A stretch of DNA of 64,000 bases, taken from assembly GCF_025151385.1 (NCBI RefSeq), contig NZ_CP102287.1:1488001-1552000 (forward strand), read 5' to 3'. Positions 14,386 to 24,291 of this stretch are shown in pieces. The notes beneath the pieces are model-generated. The model did no database searches and had not been told where the DNA came from. It saw only the letters and a program-made list of their open reading frames with translations. The DNA comes from Hoylesella buccalis ATCC 35310. GTDB taxonomy: Bacteria > Bacteroidota > Bacteroidia > Bacteroidales > Bacteroidaceae. Position 1 is the stretch's first letter, and each line of letters starts with the position of its first letter. The position numbers were made by a program, and so were the translations under genes.

Positions 14386-16764
14386 ATGATGAAATTGAGA
14401 ACCGTTGTAATCAATCTGCTGCTGCTATGCGCAATGGCAGCACAAGCCCAATCATTCACCCTGCAAGGAAGAGTGGTTGACGAGCAACTCAATCCCGTGG
14501 AGCTGGCCACCGTGTCGTGTCTGCAACAGGGCAAAGCCACCGTGACCTCACTCAAAGGCGAGTTCAGCATGCAACTGATGTCGGCCGACTCGGTAGTTAT
14601 CAGGTTTTCCATGATTGGCTACAAAACCAAGCAGCGCGTGCTGCGCCATCCGCGAGGTAAACAAACGTTGCAGATCGTGTTGAACAGCGACGACCAGACG
14701 TTGGGCGAAGTGAAGGTGATGGGCGAGAAAATTCAGACTGGACAAACGCAGAACCTGAAGACAGAGCATGCCAAAACCTTGCCTTCGGTGACGGGCAACG
14801 GCGTGGAAGAGCTCATACAGTCGCAAGCCGGCGTGTCCTCGCACAACGAACTGTCATCACAATACAACGTTAGAGGGGGTGCCTTTGACGAGAACAGCGT
14901 GTACATCAACAACATAGAGATATACAGACCTTTCTTGGTAAGGTCGGGACAACAAGAAGGATTGTCGGTCATCAATCCCGACATGGTGGAGAAAATTGGT
15001 TTTTCAACCGGCGGATTCGAGGCCAAATACGGTGACAAGATGTCGTCGGCCCTCGACATCACCTACCGACAACCCAAACCATTTGAGGCCAACGTGTCTG
15101 CCAGTTTGTTGGGAGCCAGCGCGTTCGTAGGCTTCAGAACCAAAACGGTGGCATGGAGCAACGGCCTGAGATACAAGACCAACAAATATCTGTTGGGGTC
15201 GTTGGAAACAGATGGAGAATACAAACCCGATTTCTTAGACTACCAAACTTACCTGGTTTATACGCCGAACAAGCGTTGGAAACTGTCGTTCATCGGCAAC
15301 CTATCGGACAATCACTACACGTTTACGCCAAAAAACAGGGAAACGGCTTTCGGTACCTTGCAAAACGTTAAGTCGTTCAAAGTATATTTTGATGGGCATG
15401 AAAAGGATCGGTTCAATACCTATTTCGGCTCCATCGACTTAACACGCAACTTCGGTGACTCCACGTCAGTGTCACTCTTAGCCTCGGCTTTCTCGACCAA
15501 CGAAAGTGAAAAATATGACATCCAGGGACAATACTGGCTCACACAAACCGAGACAAGTGAGAACTTGGGCGTTGGAACCTACTTTCAACATGCGCGCAAC
15601 TACTTGAAAGCCCATGTGGAGAACGTGAAGTTGATGGCTAAACACACATCCAAACAACATCAGGTGGAAGGCGGATTGACATTCAAGTTTGAACACATTC
15701 AAGAGCAAGCTGCTGAATATGAGATGCGGGATTCAAGCGGCTACAGCATCCCACACACGGGAAAAGACCTGTACATGATTTACTCTCTGCGTGCCAAAAA
15801 CGAACTGAACGCCCGGCGCATCGAGGCTTATCTGCAAGACACCTATCGGTTTAGCAACCGCAACGGCAACACACACTACACCTTGAACTATGGGGTGCGC
15901 ATGAGTAAATGGAGCTTCAACAAAGAATTGGTGGTGAGTCCGCGTGCCTCATTGGGCATCATACCTGCCTTTAACGAGAACATGACCTTTCGCTTGGCAG
16001 CCGGATTGTACTATCAAACGCCTTTTTACAAAGAGATAAGAGATACCACAACCGTCAACGGAACGACGTACGCAAGACTTAACGAGAAGGCGAAGAGCCA
16101 ACGTTCCATCCACCTCATCACCGCCATGGACTACCGGTTCAGGATGAACAGGCGGCCATTCAAGTTCACTGCCGAAGCCTACTTCAAGGCGTTGGGCAAC
16201 CTGGTGCCATACAGTGTGAACAACGTCAAGGTGGTATATTATGGCGATAACATGAGTTCGGGACATGCCTTGGGACTGGATTTGAAGCTGTATGGCGAGT
16301 TTGTGCCTGGAACTGATTCGTGGATAAGTCTCTCCGTGATGGACACGAAGATGAAACTCAATGGCAAGACCATTCCCATGCCTACCGATCAGCGGTACGC
16401 CGTGAACCTGTTCTTCACCGATTACTTCCCCGGAACCGACCGATGGAAGATGTCATTGAAGCTGGCTTTTGCCGACGGTCTTCCCTTTGCAGCCCCGCAC
16501 CGCGAATTGGAACGCAACTCATTTCGCGCACCTGCATACAGACGAGTGGACTTAGGGATGAGTTACCGACTGCTGAACAATGACGATCGTCGTTCTAAAT
16601 CTGTCTTCAAGAACATTTGGTTGGGCATTGACGCGCTGAACCTCTTCGGCATCAGTAACGTCAATTCATATTATTGGATTACGGATGTGACGAACCAACA
16701 ATACGCCGTTCCCAATTATCTGACCGGCAGATTGTTCAACGGAAAGATTATACTCGAATTCTAA
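14386..16764 (+). CDS. TonB-dependent outer membrane receptor
   Basis: 792 residues. Signal peptide MMKLRTVVINLLLLCAMAAQAQ. A carboxypeptidase-regulatory-like domain occupies about 24-105 (LQGRVVDEQLNPVELATVSC ... IRFSMIGYKTKQRVL). The plug domain follows with NVRGGAFDENSVYINNIEIY and a 22-strand type barrel ending in a terminal Phe (GKIILEF). The plug features resemble FepA/CirA-type receptors, and no SusD partner lies beside it. It starts 50 bp after hisC and is followed 35 bp later by the T9SS plug gene, so hisC, this gene and the next could be co-transcribed. Ligand unknown. Confidence 0.88.
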   Translation: MMKLRTVVINLLLLCAMAAQAQSFTLQGRVVDEQLNPVELATVSCLQQGKATVTSLKGEFSMQLMSADSVVIRFSMIGYKTKQRVLRHPRGKQTLQIVLNSDDQTLGEVKVMGEKIQTGQTQNLKTEHAKTLPSVTGNGVEELIQSQAGVSSHNELSSQYNVRGGAFDENSVYINNIEIYRPFLVRSGQQEGLSVINPDMVEKIGFSTGGFEAKYGDKMSSALDITYRQPKPFEANVSASLLGASAFVGFRTKTVAWSNGLRYKTNKYLLGSLETDGEYKPDFLDYQTYLVYTPNKRWKLSFIGNLSDNHYTFTPKNRETAFGTLQNVKSFKVYFDGHEKDRFNTYFGSIDLTRNFGDSTSVSLLASAFSTNESEKYDIQGQYWLTQTETSENLGVGTYFQHARNYLKAHVENVKLMAKHTSKQHQVEGGLTFKFEHIQEQAAEYEMRDSSGYSIPHTGKDLYMIYSLRAKNELNARRIEAYLQDTYRFSNRNGNTHYTLNYGVRMSKWSFNKELVVSPRASLGIIPAFNENMTFRLAAGLYYQTPFYKEIRDTTTVNGTTYARLNEKAKSQRSIHLITAMDYRFRMNRRPFKFTAEAYFKALGNLVPYSVNNVKVVYYGDNMSSGHALGLDLKLYGEFVPGTDSWISLSVMDTKMKLNGKTIPMPTDQRYAVNLFFTDYFPGTDRWKMSLKLAFADGLPFAAPHRELERNSFRAPAYRRVDLGMSYRLLNNDDRRSKSVFKNIWLGIDALNLFGISNVNSYYWITDVTNQQYAVPNYLTGRLFNGKIILEF

Positions 16765-16799
16765 CAGGTGCTATCACGCAGCCATCTGCAAAACACATC

Positions 16800-18041
16800 A
16801 TGGAAATGAATACGATGAACAGAACCCTGATAAGCATTTGTCTTTTACTGACAGCAAGCGTTTGCACTGCACAGAAGAACGAGATTTACAAAAAATCGAT
16901 TGCTTCCTTGCAAGTGGTTGCAGGGGATGATTGGCTCTCACCCCCCATCACTCAGTTGGATGGTGAGCCAATAACCATCGCGTTTGACGACCTCACCCAC
17001 GAATATCACCGATATACTTACACCATAGAACATTGCGAAGCCGACTGGAGCACCACCACGCAGTTGTTCGCAAGCGATTATCTGGATGGCTTCGCAGAGG
17101 GGAACACCATCGATGACGTGCAAAAATCAATCAACACGAAAACGCTCTACACCCACTATCGGCTGCAAATACCCAACGAAAGATGCAGACTGAAGATGAG
17201 TGGGAACTATCGCCTCACGGTCTTCGACGAAAACAACGACAACGAGAAAATCTTGTCTGCGTGCTTCATGGTGGTGGAACCTCTCGCTGGTATCCAGATG
17301 GAGGTGGTGACCAATACAGACATCGACATCAACGGAACGCATCAGCAGGTGAACATGGAGGTAAACTATGGCATGCTGCAAGTAACCGATCCGGCAACGC
17401 AAATCAAGACCATCGTACTGCAAAACGGTCGGTGGAACAAAGAACGATTCAACATCAAGCCGCAATACGTCATGCCTGATGCACTGAAATGGGTACACAA
17501 CAAGCAACTGATTTTTGACGGAGGCAACGAATATCGAAAGTTCGAAATGCTGGACGTGAACCATACGACCATGGGATTGGAATCCGTCAGCTGGGACGGA
17601 AACGATTATCACGCATACGTTTGGACCGATGAGCCTCGCCCAAATTACGTTTACGATGAGGATGCCAATGGGGCATTTTACATCCGCAACAGCGACAATG
17701 TGGAAAACAACACCAGCTCTGATTATCTCATCGTGCATTTCAAGTTGCAGGCACCCAGGCAGAACGGGGACGTATATCTCAACGCAACTTGGACCAACGA
17801 CCAACTGACGCCAGAATATAAGATGCACTACAACGAGCAGGACGGCGTTTACGAGGCGGCAGTGCTGTTGAAACAGGGCTACTACTCGTACCAGTATGTG
17901 GTTGCACAAACAGACGGAACGACCGCTCCCGTAAGCACCGAGGGGTCGTTCTATCAAACGGAAAACAAGTTCCAAGCACTACTCTACTATCGCGGAACCG
18001 GCGAACGTACCGACCGGTTGGTGGGGTATCAGCATGATTGA
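16800..18041 (+). CDS. Type IX secretion system plug protein (DUF5103)
   Basis: About 413 residues from ATG 16800 (ATGs at 16806 and 16815 are also plausible; the signal is MNRTLISICLLLTASVCTAQ). The body matches DUF5103 proteins, now named T9SS plug: N-terminal domain with LQVVAGDDWLSPPITQL, ITIAFDDLTHEYHRYTYTIE and CEADWS, and C-terminal domain with NGAFYIRN, YLIVHFKL, GDVYLNATWTNDQLTPEY and YYSYQYVV. The family (PlugP) closes the SprA/Sov translocon of the type IX secretion system in the outer membrane. No other T9SS gene is nearby, which is normal because T9SS genes are scattered. It ends 13 bp from the convergent susD gene. Confidence 0.85.
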   Translation: MEMNTMNRTLISICLLLTASVCTAQKNEIYKKSIASLQVVAGDDWLSPPITQLDGEPITIAFDDLTHEYHRYTYTIEHCEADWSTTTQLFASDYLDGFAEGNTIDDVQKSINTKTLYTHYRLQIPNERCRLKMSGNYRLTVFDENNDNEKILSACFMVVEPLAGIQMEVVTNTDIDINGTHQQVNMEVNYGMLQVTDPATQIKTIVLQNGRWNKERFNIKPQYVMPDALKWVHNKQLIFDGGNEYRKFEMLDVNHTTMGLESVSWDGNDYHAYVWTDEPRPNYVYDEDANGAFYIRNSDNVENNTSSDYLIVHFKLQAPRQNGDVYLNATWTNDQLTPEYKMHYNEQDGVYEAAVLLKQGYYSYQYVVAQTDGTTAPVSTEGSFYQTENKFQALLYYRGTGERTDRLVGYQHD

Positions 18042-18054
18042 TACGAGTAGTGTA

Positions 18055-19848
18055 TTAAAAATCCAATCCGTCTTTCCAACCAGGATTTTGTGTCAAGGCA
18101 GGATTCAGGGTACGCTCATCAATAGGAATGGGATACAGATAATCTCGCTGTTCATTGAAACCATTGCGCTCGGCATGCTGGAGATAATCCAAATATCCAT
18201 AATCGCCGTTGGTGAGCAAGAGATCTTTACCTAACTCGAAGATAACAACACCCTCGCGCTCTTTGGGCTTTTTCGTACCTTTAGGCACCAAAACAACATC
18301 GGGTTGATCATCACCCGACAAATCATACTCACCAGGTCCCTCGAAATACATCCCCGTCAGAGGTTGGTTGATGCACTGACCTGCACGCCAACGATAAAGG
18401 TCGTTCATGCGTAAACCCTCTTGCAAGAGTTCGATAGCCCGCTCACGTCTAATTTCTAGAATCACCCCCTTGTTGGCTCCCGAGACCTGTGGATAACCAT
18501 ACTGCTTGGAACTAAGATAAGAATCGGGCCGTGCATTGGCTTGCGCCATCAGCAGTTTAGGCATGCCCACACGTGCTCTGATAAGATTCACCGAAGCATC
18601 TAAATCGGCTTGCGTCAAGGTTCCCAGCTCGGCTTTGGCCTCAGCATAGTTGAGCAACACTTCAGCATAGCGGAACACGGGCATGGGTACATCAGACGAC
18701 TCCGTGCGATCGTTGTTACTACTATTGTCGGTAGGGTCCTGCACAAACTTGATGGGCTGGTAGCCAGTAATAGCCACTTTCAAGTCTGGAGGCAGAACGC
18801 GTGTTTGATTTAGACGCGTATATCCTGGTGTGCGCACGCTCTGTGCCAAGCGTGGATCACGATTCTTTACCTCTTCCTTAAACATCATCGTCTCCCACCC
18901 CGGTTGATCGGTGAAGCGTGAACCATCTTTCATAAGATAAGTATTCACAAACTTTCTTGTCAATCCAGGCAATCCTTGTGATGCCAGGATTGTAAACCCA
19001 GTGGCATTGTTACGCACACCCAAAGCATAATCATATTTCACGGCGAAGATATACTCATCGGGATTGGCTTCATGCTGAACAAACAACATGAGGTAATCTT
19101 GGTCTGGATGCCCTGTTGTGTACAATTTGTATTTCCCACTGTGCATGAGTTGTGAGGCTGCCTGTGCAGATTGTGCCAGATAATAGCGTGCATCATGTCC
19201 AGAAACACTTAGGTTGTGATATTTACGATAAGTGCCTTCGAAGAGACAAAAGCGAGCCTTGAGCGCCATGGCGGCCCAGCGATTCACTCGATAGGCACTG
19301 CGCCCGGCAGGCAGATGTGCTATGGCATAATCGACATCTTCTATCATCTTGGTCATCACCAGCTCACGCGAGTCGCGCGGCTTGTATAAATCTTCATCCT
19401 CCGAACTCAACTGTCTGTCGTACCAAGGCACATCGCCGAACCTTCGGACCTTGTCAAAATAGAAATAAGCACGAAAGAATCGAGCTACGGCTGTGTAATG
19501 CTCCACAGCTTTAGCATCTGTACAACGTTCGATGTTCTCCAGCAAGGTGTTGATGTTGCGCAGCGGTCCCCAACTCCAACCGCCTCCCGAGGCGGGTACC
19601 TGTCGTCTGTTGCCGCCCACCATGATTTCGTTGAGGATAGAGGTTACCAGGATATCACTCTTCTCATCGAAAGGCGTCTTGTCTAAGATATCGTTGTAAA
19701 AGGGATTGCTAAACAATTCGAGTTCAGTCTTGTTGTTGAAATATTCCGATTGAGCCATTTGGTCCTTGGGCATCAAGTCCATTTGTTGGCACGATGTAAG
19801 TGCTGCCAATGCCAAAACAACCGATAGTTTGATTGTTATCTTTTTCAT
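18055..19848 (-). CDS. SusD/RagB-family outer membrane glycan-binding lipoprotein
   Basis: 597 residues. Lipobox MKKITIKLSVVLALAALTSC. N-terminal SusD-like segment (QMDLMPKDQMAQSEYF, LRNINTLLENIERC), TPR-like helices (FFRAYFYFDKVRRFGDVPWY), and the C-terminal RagB/SusD domain with PMPVFRYAEVLLNYAEAKAE, NLIRARVGMP, EIRRERAIELLQEGLRMND and YPIPIDERTLNPALTQNPGW, the classic family ending. It forms the lid of the SusC pore and binds oligosaccharide at the cell surface. 32 bp downstream of susC, so one operon. No glycoside hydrolase, sulfatase or regulator is linked here. Confidence 0.95.
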   Translation of the reverse strand: MKKITIKLSVVLALAALTSCQQMDLMPKDQMAQSEYFNNKTELELFSNPFYNDILDKTPFDEKSDILVTSILNEIMVGGNRRQVPASGGGWSWGPLRNINTLLENIERCTDAKAVEHYTAVARFFRAYFYFDKVRRFGDVPWYDRQLSSEDEDLYKPRDSRELVMTKMIEDVDYAIAHLPAGRSAYRVNRWAAMALKARFCLFEGTYRKYHNLSVSGHDARYYLAQSAQAASQLMHSGKYKLYTTGHPDQDYLMLFVQHEANPDEYIFAVKYDYALGVRNNATGFTILASQGLPGLTRKFVNTYLMKDGSRFTDQPGWETMMFKEEVKNRDPRLAQSVRTPGYTRLNQTRVLPPDLKVAITGYQPIKFVQDPTDNSSNNDRTESSDVPMPVFRYAEVLLNYAEAKAELGTLTQADLDASVNLIRARVGMPKLLMAQANARPDSYLSSKQYGYPQVSGANKGVILEIRRERAIELLQEGLRMNDLYRWRAGQCINQPLTGMYFEGPGEYDLSGDDQPDVVLVPKGTKKPKEREGVVIFELGKDLLLTNGDYGYLDYLQHAERNGFNEQRDYLYPIPIDERTLNPALTQNPGWKDGLDF

Positions 19849-19880
19849 TTTCCTTTGTTTTCTTGATTATTGTAAAGCCA

Positions 19881-22800
19881 TTAGAAGGTCACGTCAACCC
19901 CAAACATATAGGTAGACGGCCATGGATAATACGCATTGTTACGTCCAGCGCTACTCCTATTGAAGGCTGCCTCTGGGTCGATGTACTTCGTATTCTTTTT
20001 CAGTGGTGACCAGTAGCACAGGTCTTCACCCGAGAAGTAGAGCCTAAGTTTCTCTACACCAATGTGGCGTGTCCATGCATTGGGTAAGGTGTATCCAATG
20101 GATAAATTCTTGAGACGTAGGTAACGGATGTTTTGTAAATAGCGATCGTTCACCTTTGCCAGATAACCGCCCGTAGCACCATAGGCATGTGGTCTTGGGA
20201 AATACGAATTGGGGTTCTCCTCAGACCACAGCTTGCCTAAGAAGTCCTTGGGCAAATAGGTAAGATAAGAATAGGAGAATCCGCCCCAGAAGTTCATGTT
20301 GTGTCCGCTGGGATACCAATAGTGGTTGCCCGTACCCTGAAAGAATACGGAAGCATCGAAGCCATACCAGTCGAATCCAGCCGTGATGCCATAAGAAAGC
20401 GATGGTAACGAGTTGCCCAATATTTTCCTATCACCAGGCTTGTCAACCGTGTTTTGACCAATGCCCCACTTGCCATCACCATCGAGATCAACAAACTTCA
20501 AATCGCCAGCCTGCCAACCGCCACGAAGTCGGCCACTACTATAACTAAGGTCTACCTGCTTAGCGTATTCTTTAGCTTCCTCATTCGTCTTGAACAGACC
20601 ATCGGTGGTGAAACCCCATATCTCGCCAATGCGCTGACCCACATAATGCGCCTTGGCAAACGACTTGTTGGGATTGTCGTACTTGGTAATGGTGCTTTTG
20701 TAATCGCTCAGTACAAAGCCTACATGATAACGGAACGGCCGATTGAGCAGTTTGAACCTATCTTGCCAGTTCACGCTTACTTCGTATCCCTTCGTACGCA
20801 TGTCGGCGGCATTCATGCGAGGAACGGCAGCACCATAAACCGATGGCAGCGCCACACCGGCGGTGAGCATGTCCTTGGTATTGCGAACATAGAAATCGGT
20901 AACTATGGATAACCGCTGGCCAAACATGGATATATCAAATCCGCCATTCCATTGTTGCACGGTTTCCCAAGTAAGATTGTCAGAGATGGGAGCACTGAGT
21001 GACGAATACTTTGGCATGGCACTGCCTTCACCAAAGGTATAATTGCTAAAGTTGTGCATAGACACCAAGCGCATATACGTGTAGTACGATGACACACTCT
21101 GATTGCCTAACGAACCAAACGAAAGGCGCAGTTTCAGGTTGTCAATCCATTGTTTGGCTGGACGGAAGAAAGATTCTTCGGATACGCGCCACCCCAACGA
21201 TGCAGAAGGGAAAAAGCCCCAACGTGACTCTTTGGCAAAACGCGACGAACCGTCATAGCGTCCACTCAACTCCAATAAATATCTACCCAGGTAGTCGTAG
21301 TTTACACGTCCAAAGAAACCTAACAAAGCATATTCGGCTTGACCGCCACCCACGCCTGTTTCGGTCTCTCCGTTCTCGTTCTGACCCACCAGGTTGAGGT
21401 CATCCAAATCGATAGACGACAAGTCTCTACCCCAGGCAGATATGCCCTTGCGATAATAATATTCATGGTTGAAACCGGCCATGGCCGAGAGATGATGACG
21501 CCCATTAAAGTTGTCGTCATAATTGGCAAACACGTTGGTAGAATAAAAATAGTTGGAGCGCACCGCCTCGTCCAACTGATTCTCACCAGCACCTGTATTG
21601 TACGAAGCCAGCGGAGCATCGGGATACTCGCGATACCACAACTCTGAGGTACGTCCGGTATGTTGAGTTTGATAAAAACGATAGGTGAAATCGCCCGTTA
21701 CCGACAGCTGTTGAATGGGCTTAAGCACCAACCGCGTGGTATTGGCAAAGTTGATGTTCTTATCCAAGTTGCGGTGTGTATTCTCATTCAAAATAATGTG
21801 TCGTCCATTGCCCACCTTATATTTTAAATAAGGTGTGGCATAAATCCAGCTTCCGTCTGGGTTCTGCATGGGGAAACAAGCCATGGCATGACGCGCACTG
21901 AGGGCAATGGCATCCTCTACCCCTCCACAGCCAATAGACGTATAGTCCGACTGATAGAACGAGGTGTTGTTGGACAATGTGGCCCACTTACTCATCTCAA
22001 AATCAATCTTCGAACGAAGGTTGTACCGATTGAACACGTCGGGATGTGCGCGCTGCATACCCTCCTGACGGTAATAGTTACCCGAGAGCATGTAACTCAG
22101 TCCGTTGCGAGCCCCCGTCACCGATACATTGTGCTGCTGGCTGGGACGCTTTTCGCGGAACAACATGTCCCACCAGTCGTAATTGCCATAATACACCCAC
22201 TGTTTGCGGCCATTGCGCATCTCCTCGACCACCCATGGACGCTCAGGGTTCTCGGTCTTGTCGTTAACACGTGCCAACAGCTCTTCCATGTCATGGTCGG
22301 TATAATTCACGTAATTAGTACCACTGTTCGATTGCCAAAACTTATTAACGTGGTACACCGACCAATAGCCTCGATTCTCATAATCGGTCGAGGTGGTGGG
22401 CTGCTCCCAACCAAACCGGCCACTATAGCGCACCTGTACGGTCTTGCCCATCGTGCCTTGTGCGGATTTACCCGACTTAGTGGTGACCAAAATCACACCG
22501 AAAGCGGCGCGCGCACCATAAACAGCCGCTGCCGAAGCATCTTTCACTACGGAGATAGACTCAATGTCATTCGGATTCAGCCGAGCCAAATCGCCCGCAT
22601 CACCTGTCACGCCATCGATAACCACCAACGGGTCGGCATTGTTAATAGAATTGACACCACGTATATTGATAGCACCAGTCGACCCTGGTTTTCCTGCCGA
22701 GGTGGTTACATTGACACCCGCTACCGAGCCTTGCAACATGTTGGTGACCGAATGCGACAAACGGTTTTCCAGTTCCTTGCCATTCACCGTAGCCACAGCT

Positions 22801-23168
22801 CCCGTGAGGTTCACACGCTTCTGCGTGCCATAGCCTACCACAACCACCTCATCCAGCACCTTACGGTCATCGTTCATAACGACGTGCAAAGGCGAGCGGC
22901 CATTCCATTCGATTACTTGAGTTTGATAACCCACATAACTAAAAACAAGCTGTGTCTTGGCAGCTACTTTCAAAGTGAAATCGCCATTCACATCAGTAAT
23001 CGTGCCATGCGAGGTTCCTTTTTTTACTACACTTACCCCAATGAGTGGCTCATCCTGCGTATCAACAACGTGTCCTTTCAGCGTGAGCATTTGAGCCTTG
23101 ACGGGAAATGCGCAGACAAACAGAAAAAACAGCATGATACACGTTCTCCATTCCAAAAATCTTTTCAT
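19881..23168 (-). CDS. SusC/RagA-family TonB-linked outer membrane transporter
   Basis: 1095 residues. Signal peptide MKRFLEWRTCIMLFFLFVCAFPVKAQ. Carboxypeptidase-like domain at about 28-105 (LKGHVVDTQDEPLIGVSVVK). TonB box and SusC signature are DEVVVVGYGTQKRVNLTGAV. The plug has NIRGVNSINNADPLVVIDGV and SISVVKDASAAAVYGARAAF, followed by a long barrel ending YMFGVDVTF. Takes up oligosaccharides with the SusD protein encoded next to it. No N-terminal STN domain is seen, so there is no hint of sigma/anti-sigma signalling. A TAATTTTG box lies at 23203-23210 on the minus strand. Confidence 0.96.
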   Translation of the reverse strand: MKRFLEWRTCIMLFFLFVCAFPVKAQMLTLKGHVVDTQDEPLIGVSVVKKGTSHGTITDVNGDFTLKVAAKTQLVFSYVGYQTQVIEWNGRSPLHVVMNDDRKVLDEVVVVGYGTQKRVNLTGAVATVNGKELENRLSHSVTNMLQGSVAGVNVTTSAGKPGSTGAINIRGVNSINNADPLVVIDGVTGDAGDLARLNPNDIESISVVKDASAAAVYGARAAFGVILVTTKSGKSAQGTMGKTVQVRYSGRFGWEQPTTSTDYENRGYWSVYHVNKFWQSNSGTNYVNYTDHDMEELLARVNDKTENPERPWVVEEMRNGRKQWVYYGNYDWWDMLFREKRPSQQHNVSVTGARNGLSYMLSGNYYRQEGMQRAHPDVFNRYNLRSKIDFEMSKWATLSNNTSFYQSDYTSIGCGGVEDAIALSARHAMACFPMQNPDGSWIYATPYLKYKVGNGRHIILNENTHRNLDKNINFANTTRLVLKPIQQLSVTGDFTYRFYQTQHTGRTSELWYREYPDAPLASYNTGAGENQLDEAVRSNYFYSTNVFANYDDNFNGRHHLSAMAGFNHEYYYRKGISAWGRDLSSIDLDDLNLVGQNENGETETGVGGGQAEYALLGFFGRVNYDYLGRYLLELSGRYDGSSRFAKESRWGFFPSASLGWRVSEESFFRPAKQWIDNLKLRLSFGSLGNQSVSSYYTYMRLVSMHNFSNYTFGEGSAMPKYSSLSAPISDNLTWETVQQWNGGFDISMFGQRLSIVTDFYVRNTKDMLTAGVALPSVYGAAVPRMNAADMRTKGYEVSVNWQDRFKLLNRPFRYHVGFVLSDYKSTITKYDNPNKSFAKAHYVGQRIGEIWGFTTDGLFKTNEEAKEYAKQVDLSYSSGRLRGGWQAGDLKFVDLDGDGKWGIGQNTVDKPGDRKILGNSLPSLSYGITAGFDWYGFDASVFFQGTGNHYWYPSGHNMNFWGGFSYSYLTYLPKDFLGKLWSEENPNSYFPRPHAYGATGGYLAKVNDRYLQNIRYLRLKNLSIGYTLPNAWTRHIGVEKLRLYFSGEDLCYWSPLKKNTKYIDPEAAFNRSSAGRNNAYYPWPSTYMFGVDVTF

Positions 23169-23202
23169 CTTCTTTAATAAAACAATAAAATTATCATGGC
23201 CG

Positions 23203-23210
23203 CAAAATTA
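23203..23210 (-). promoter_or_regulatory. -7 box TAATTTTG of the susCD operon
   Basis: TAnnTTTG octamer on the minus strand 34 bp before the susC ATG. Confidence 0.5.
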
Positions 23211-23329
23211 CGCCTATCACATTATGTTTAGGTTTCAAACAAAATAAGATAATGTTACAAAAAGTAAAAATTCACGACATCAACGAACCCTTTGAAAACA
23301 ACAAAACCTATACAGAACGTCCGTTGGCA

Positions 23330-23790
23330 GCATATAGCCAAGCTGATGAGCAAGAGTAGAAACTGGCCCCTTGCGTTGACTTTTTTTACCAATTATTGCC
23401 CCTAAAACGGCACTTGAAAACTTCCAATCTGGAAAAAATCAATAGGCATGCGGGAGGCAAACAGGATACTTTTTGGCAAGAAAAATCTAATTTTTCCACA
23501 AAAGTCATGACTTTAAACATGCAAGAAACACCACTTTGACCGACAAACTCCATGCGCTTGGAGCGTAATAGCATGTAAACAGTACCTCAAAAGCAATGCT
23601 ATTGTAAAAGAAATCCTTGTTAAACAGGTACGCCGCCATACACTACATGCGCAACACATTGACTGACAAACCTATACGAAAATCGCTCATATTTGGCGTA
23701 TTTGCTGGCAACATACAATCGGTTTACAAATACGCCAAATATGAAGACACACGTTGTCAAGAAAAATCATATACAAACGCTGTCATGACA
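23330..23790. repeat. Dispersed degenerate intergenic element, copy B
   Basis: Shares with 735-1205 the ordered motifs GAAAAAATCAATAGGC/TGC, AAAGCAATGCT, GTATTTGC and TTGTCAAGAAAA. It fills the gap between susC and the tRNA-Lys promoter and has no credible gene. It also carries an inverted repeat ATATTTGGCGTATTTG / CAAATACGCCAAATAT at about 23689-23742, not present in copy A. Confidence 0.55.
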
Positions 23791-23900
23791 TTTAATTCAT
23801 CAACGAGTTGTTGGGGGGTACAGATGCAAAATCTAAGTGGGACTTTCGGACACTCCGATAAAAAAATACTATTTTGTTTTGTGTTTCAAAAAAAACTCTT

Positions 23901-23908
23901 TACCTTTG
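23901..23908 (+). promoter_or_regulatory. Promoter of tRNA-Lys (-33 TTTG, -7 TACCTTTG)
   Basis: TACCTTTG preceded by TTTG with a 19-nt spacer, the canonical Bacteroidota arrangement. It lies 44 bp upstream of the tRNA. Confidence 0.65.
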
Positions 23909-23952
23909 CACTCGCTTTCATCATTCATCGTTTAATGAAAGTTACTTGGTTA

Positions 23953-24025
23953 GACTCGCTAGCTCAGTTGGTAGAGCACAACACTTTTAATGTTGGGGTC
24001 ATGGGTTCGAGCCCCATGCGAGTCA
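23953..24025 (+). tRNA. tRNA-Lys (anticodon TTT)
   Basis: Acceptor stem GACTCGC/GCGAGTC, D arm TAGCTCAGTTGGTAGAGC, anticodon stem-loop CAACA-CTTTTAA-TGTTG with TTT, T arm ATGGG-TTCGAGC-CCCAT, discriminator A. The CCA is not encoded. It marks the left border of the AT-rich accessory region carrying cas9, and tRNA genes are common integration sites. No copy of its 3' end was noticed downstream. Confidence 0.96.
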
Positions 24026-24035
24026 CAAAGTACTC

Positions 24036-24068
24036 AAAAAGAGGATTTCAGCAATGAAGTCCTCTTTT
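24036..24068 (+). terminator. Terminator of tRNA-Lys
   Basis: Stem AAAAGAGGATTTCA / TGAAGTCCTCTTTT (one mismatch) with a GCAA loop, followed by T residues. Confidence 0.75.
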
Positions 24069-24184
24069 CCGTTTATACAAGCCACTTGTTAGCTAAGTTG
24101 CACATTTAGAGGAAGTTATGCTAAATGTTGAACCTGCGGCTAACAGGACGTAACGGGAATTAAAAAGCCCTATCGGGAACTAAA

Positions 24185-24228
24185 TGTGTTACCAATATGT
24201 GTTACCATCCCCCAAAAGTGTGTTACCA
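24185..24228 (+). repeat. Three copies of TGTGTTACCA
   Basis: The decamer TGTGTTACCA occurs at 24185, 24198 and 24219 in the non-coding stretch between tRNA-Lys and the ATPase gene. It could be protein-binding sites or the decayed end of an integrated element. The rest of 24069-24290 shows no gene. Confidence 0.4.
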
Positions 24229-24291
24229 CTCGCAAATGATGACTCCAAATATGGTGAAGAACAACCCAAACATATATTATATTCTGTAAAC

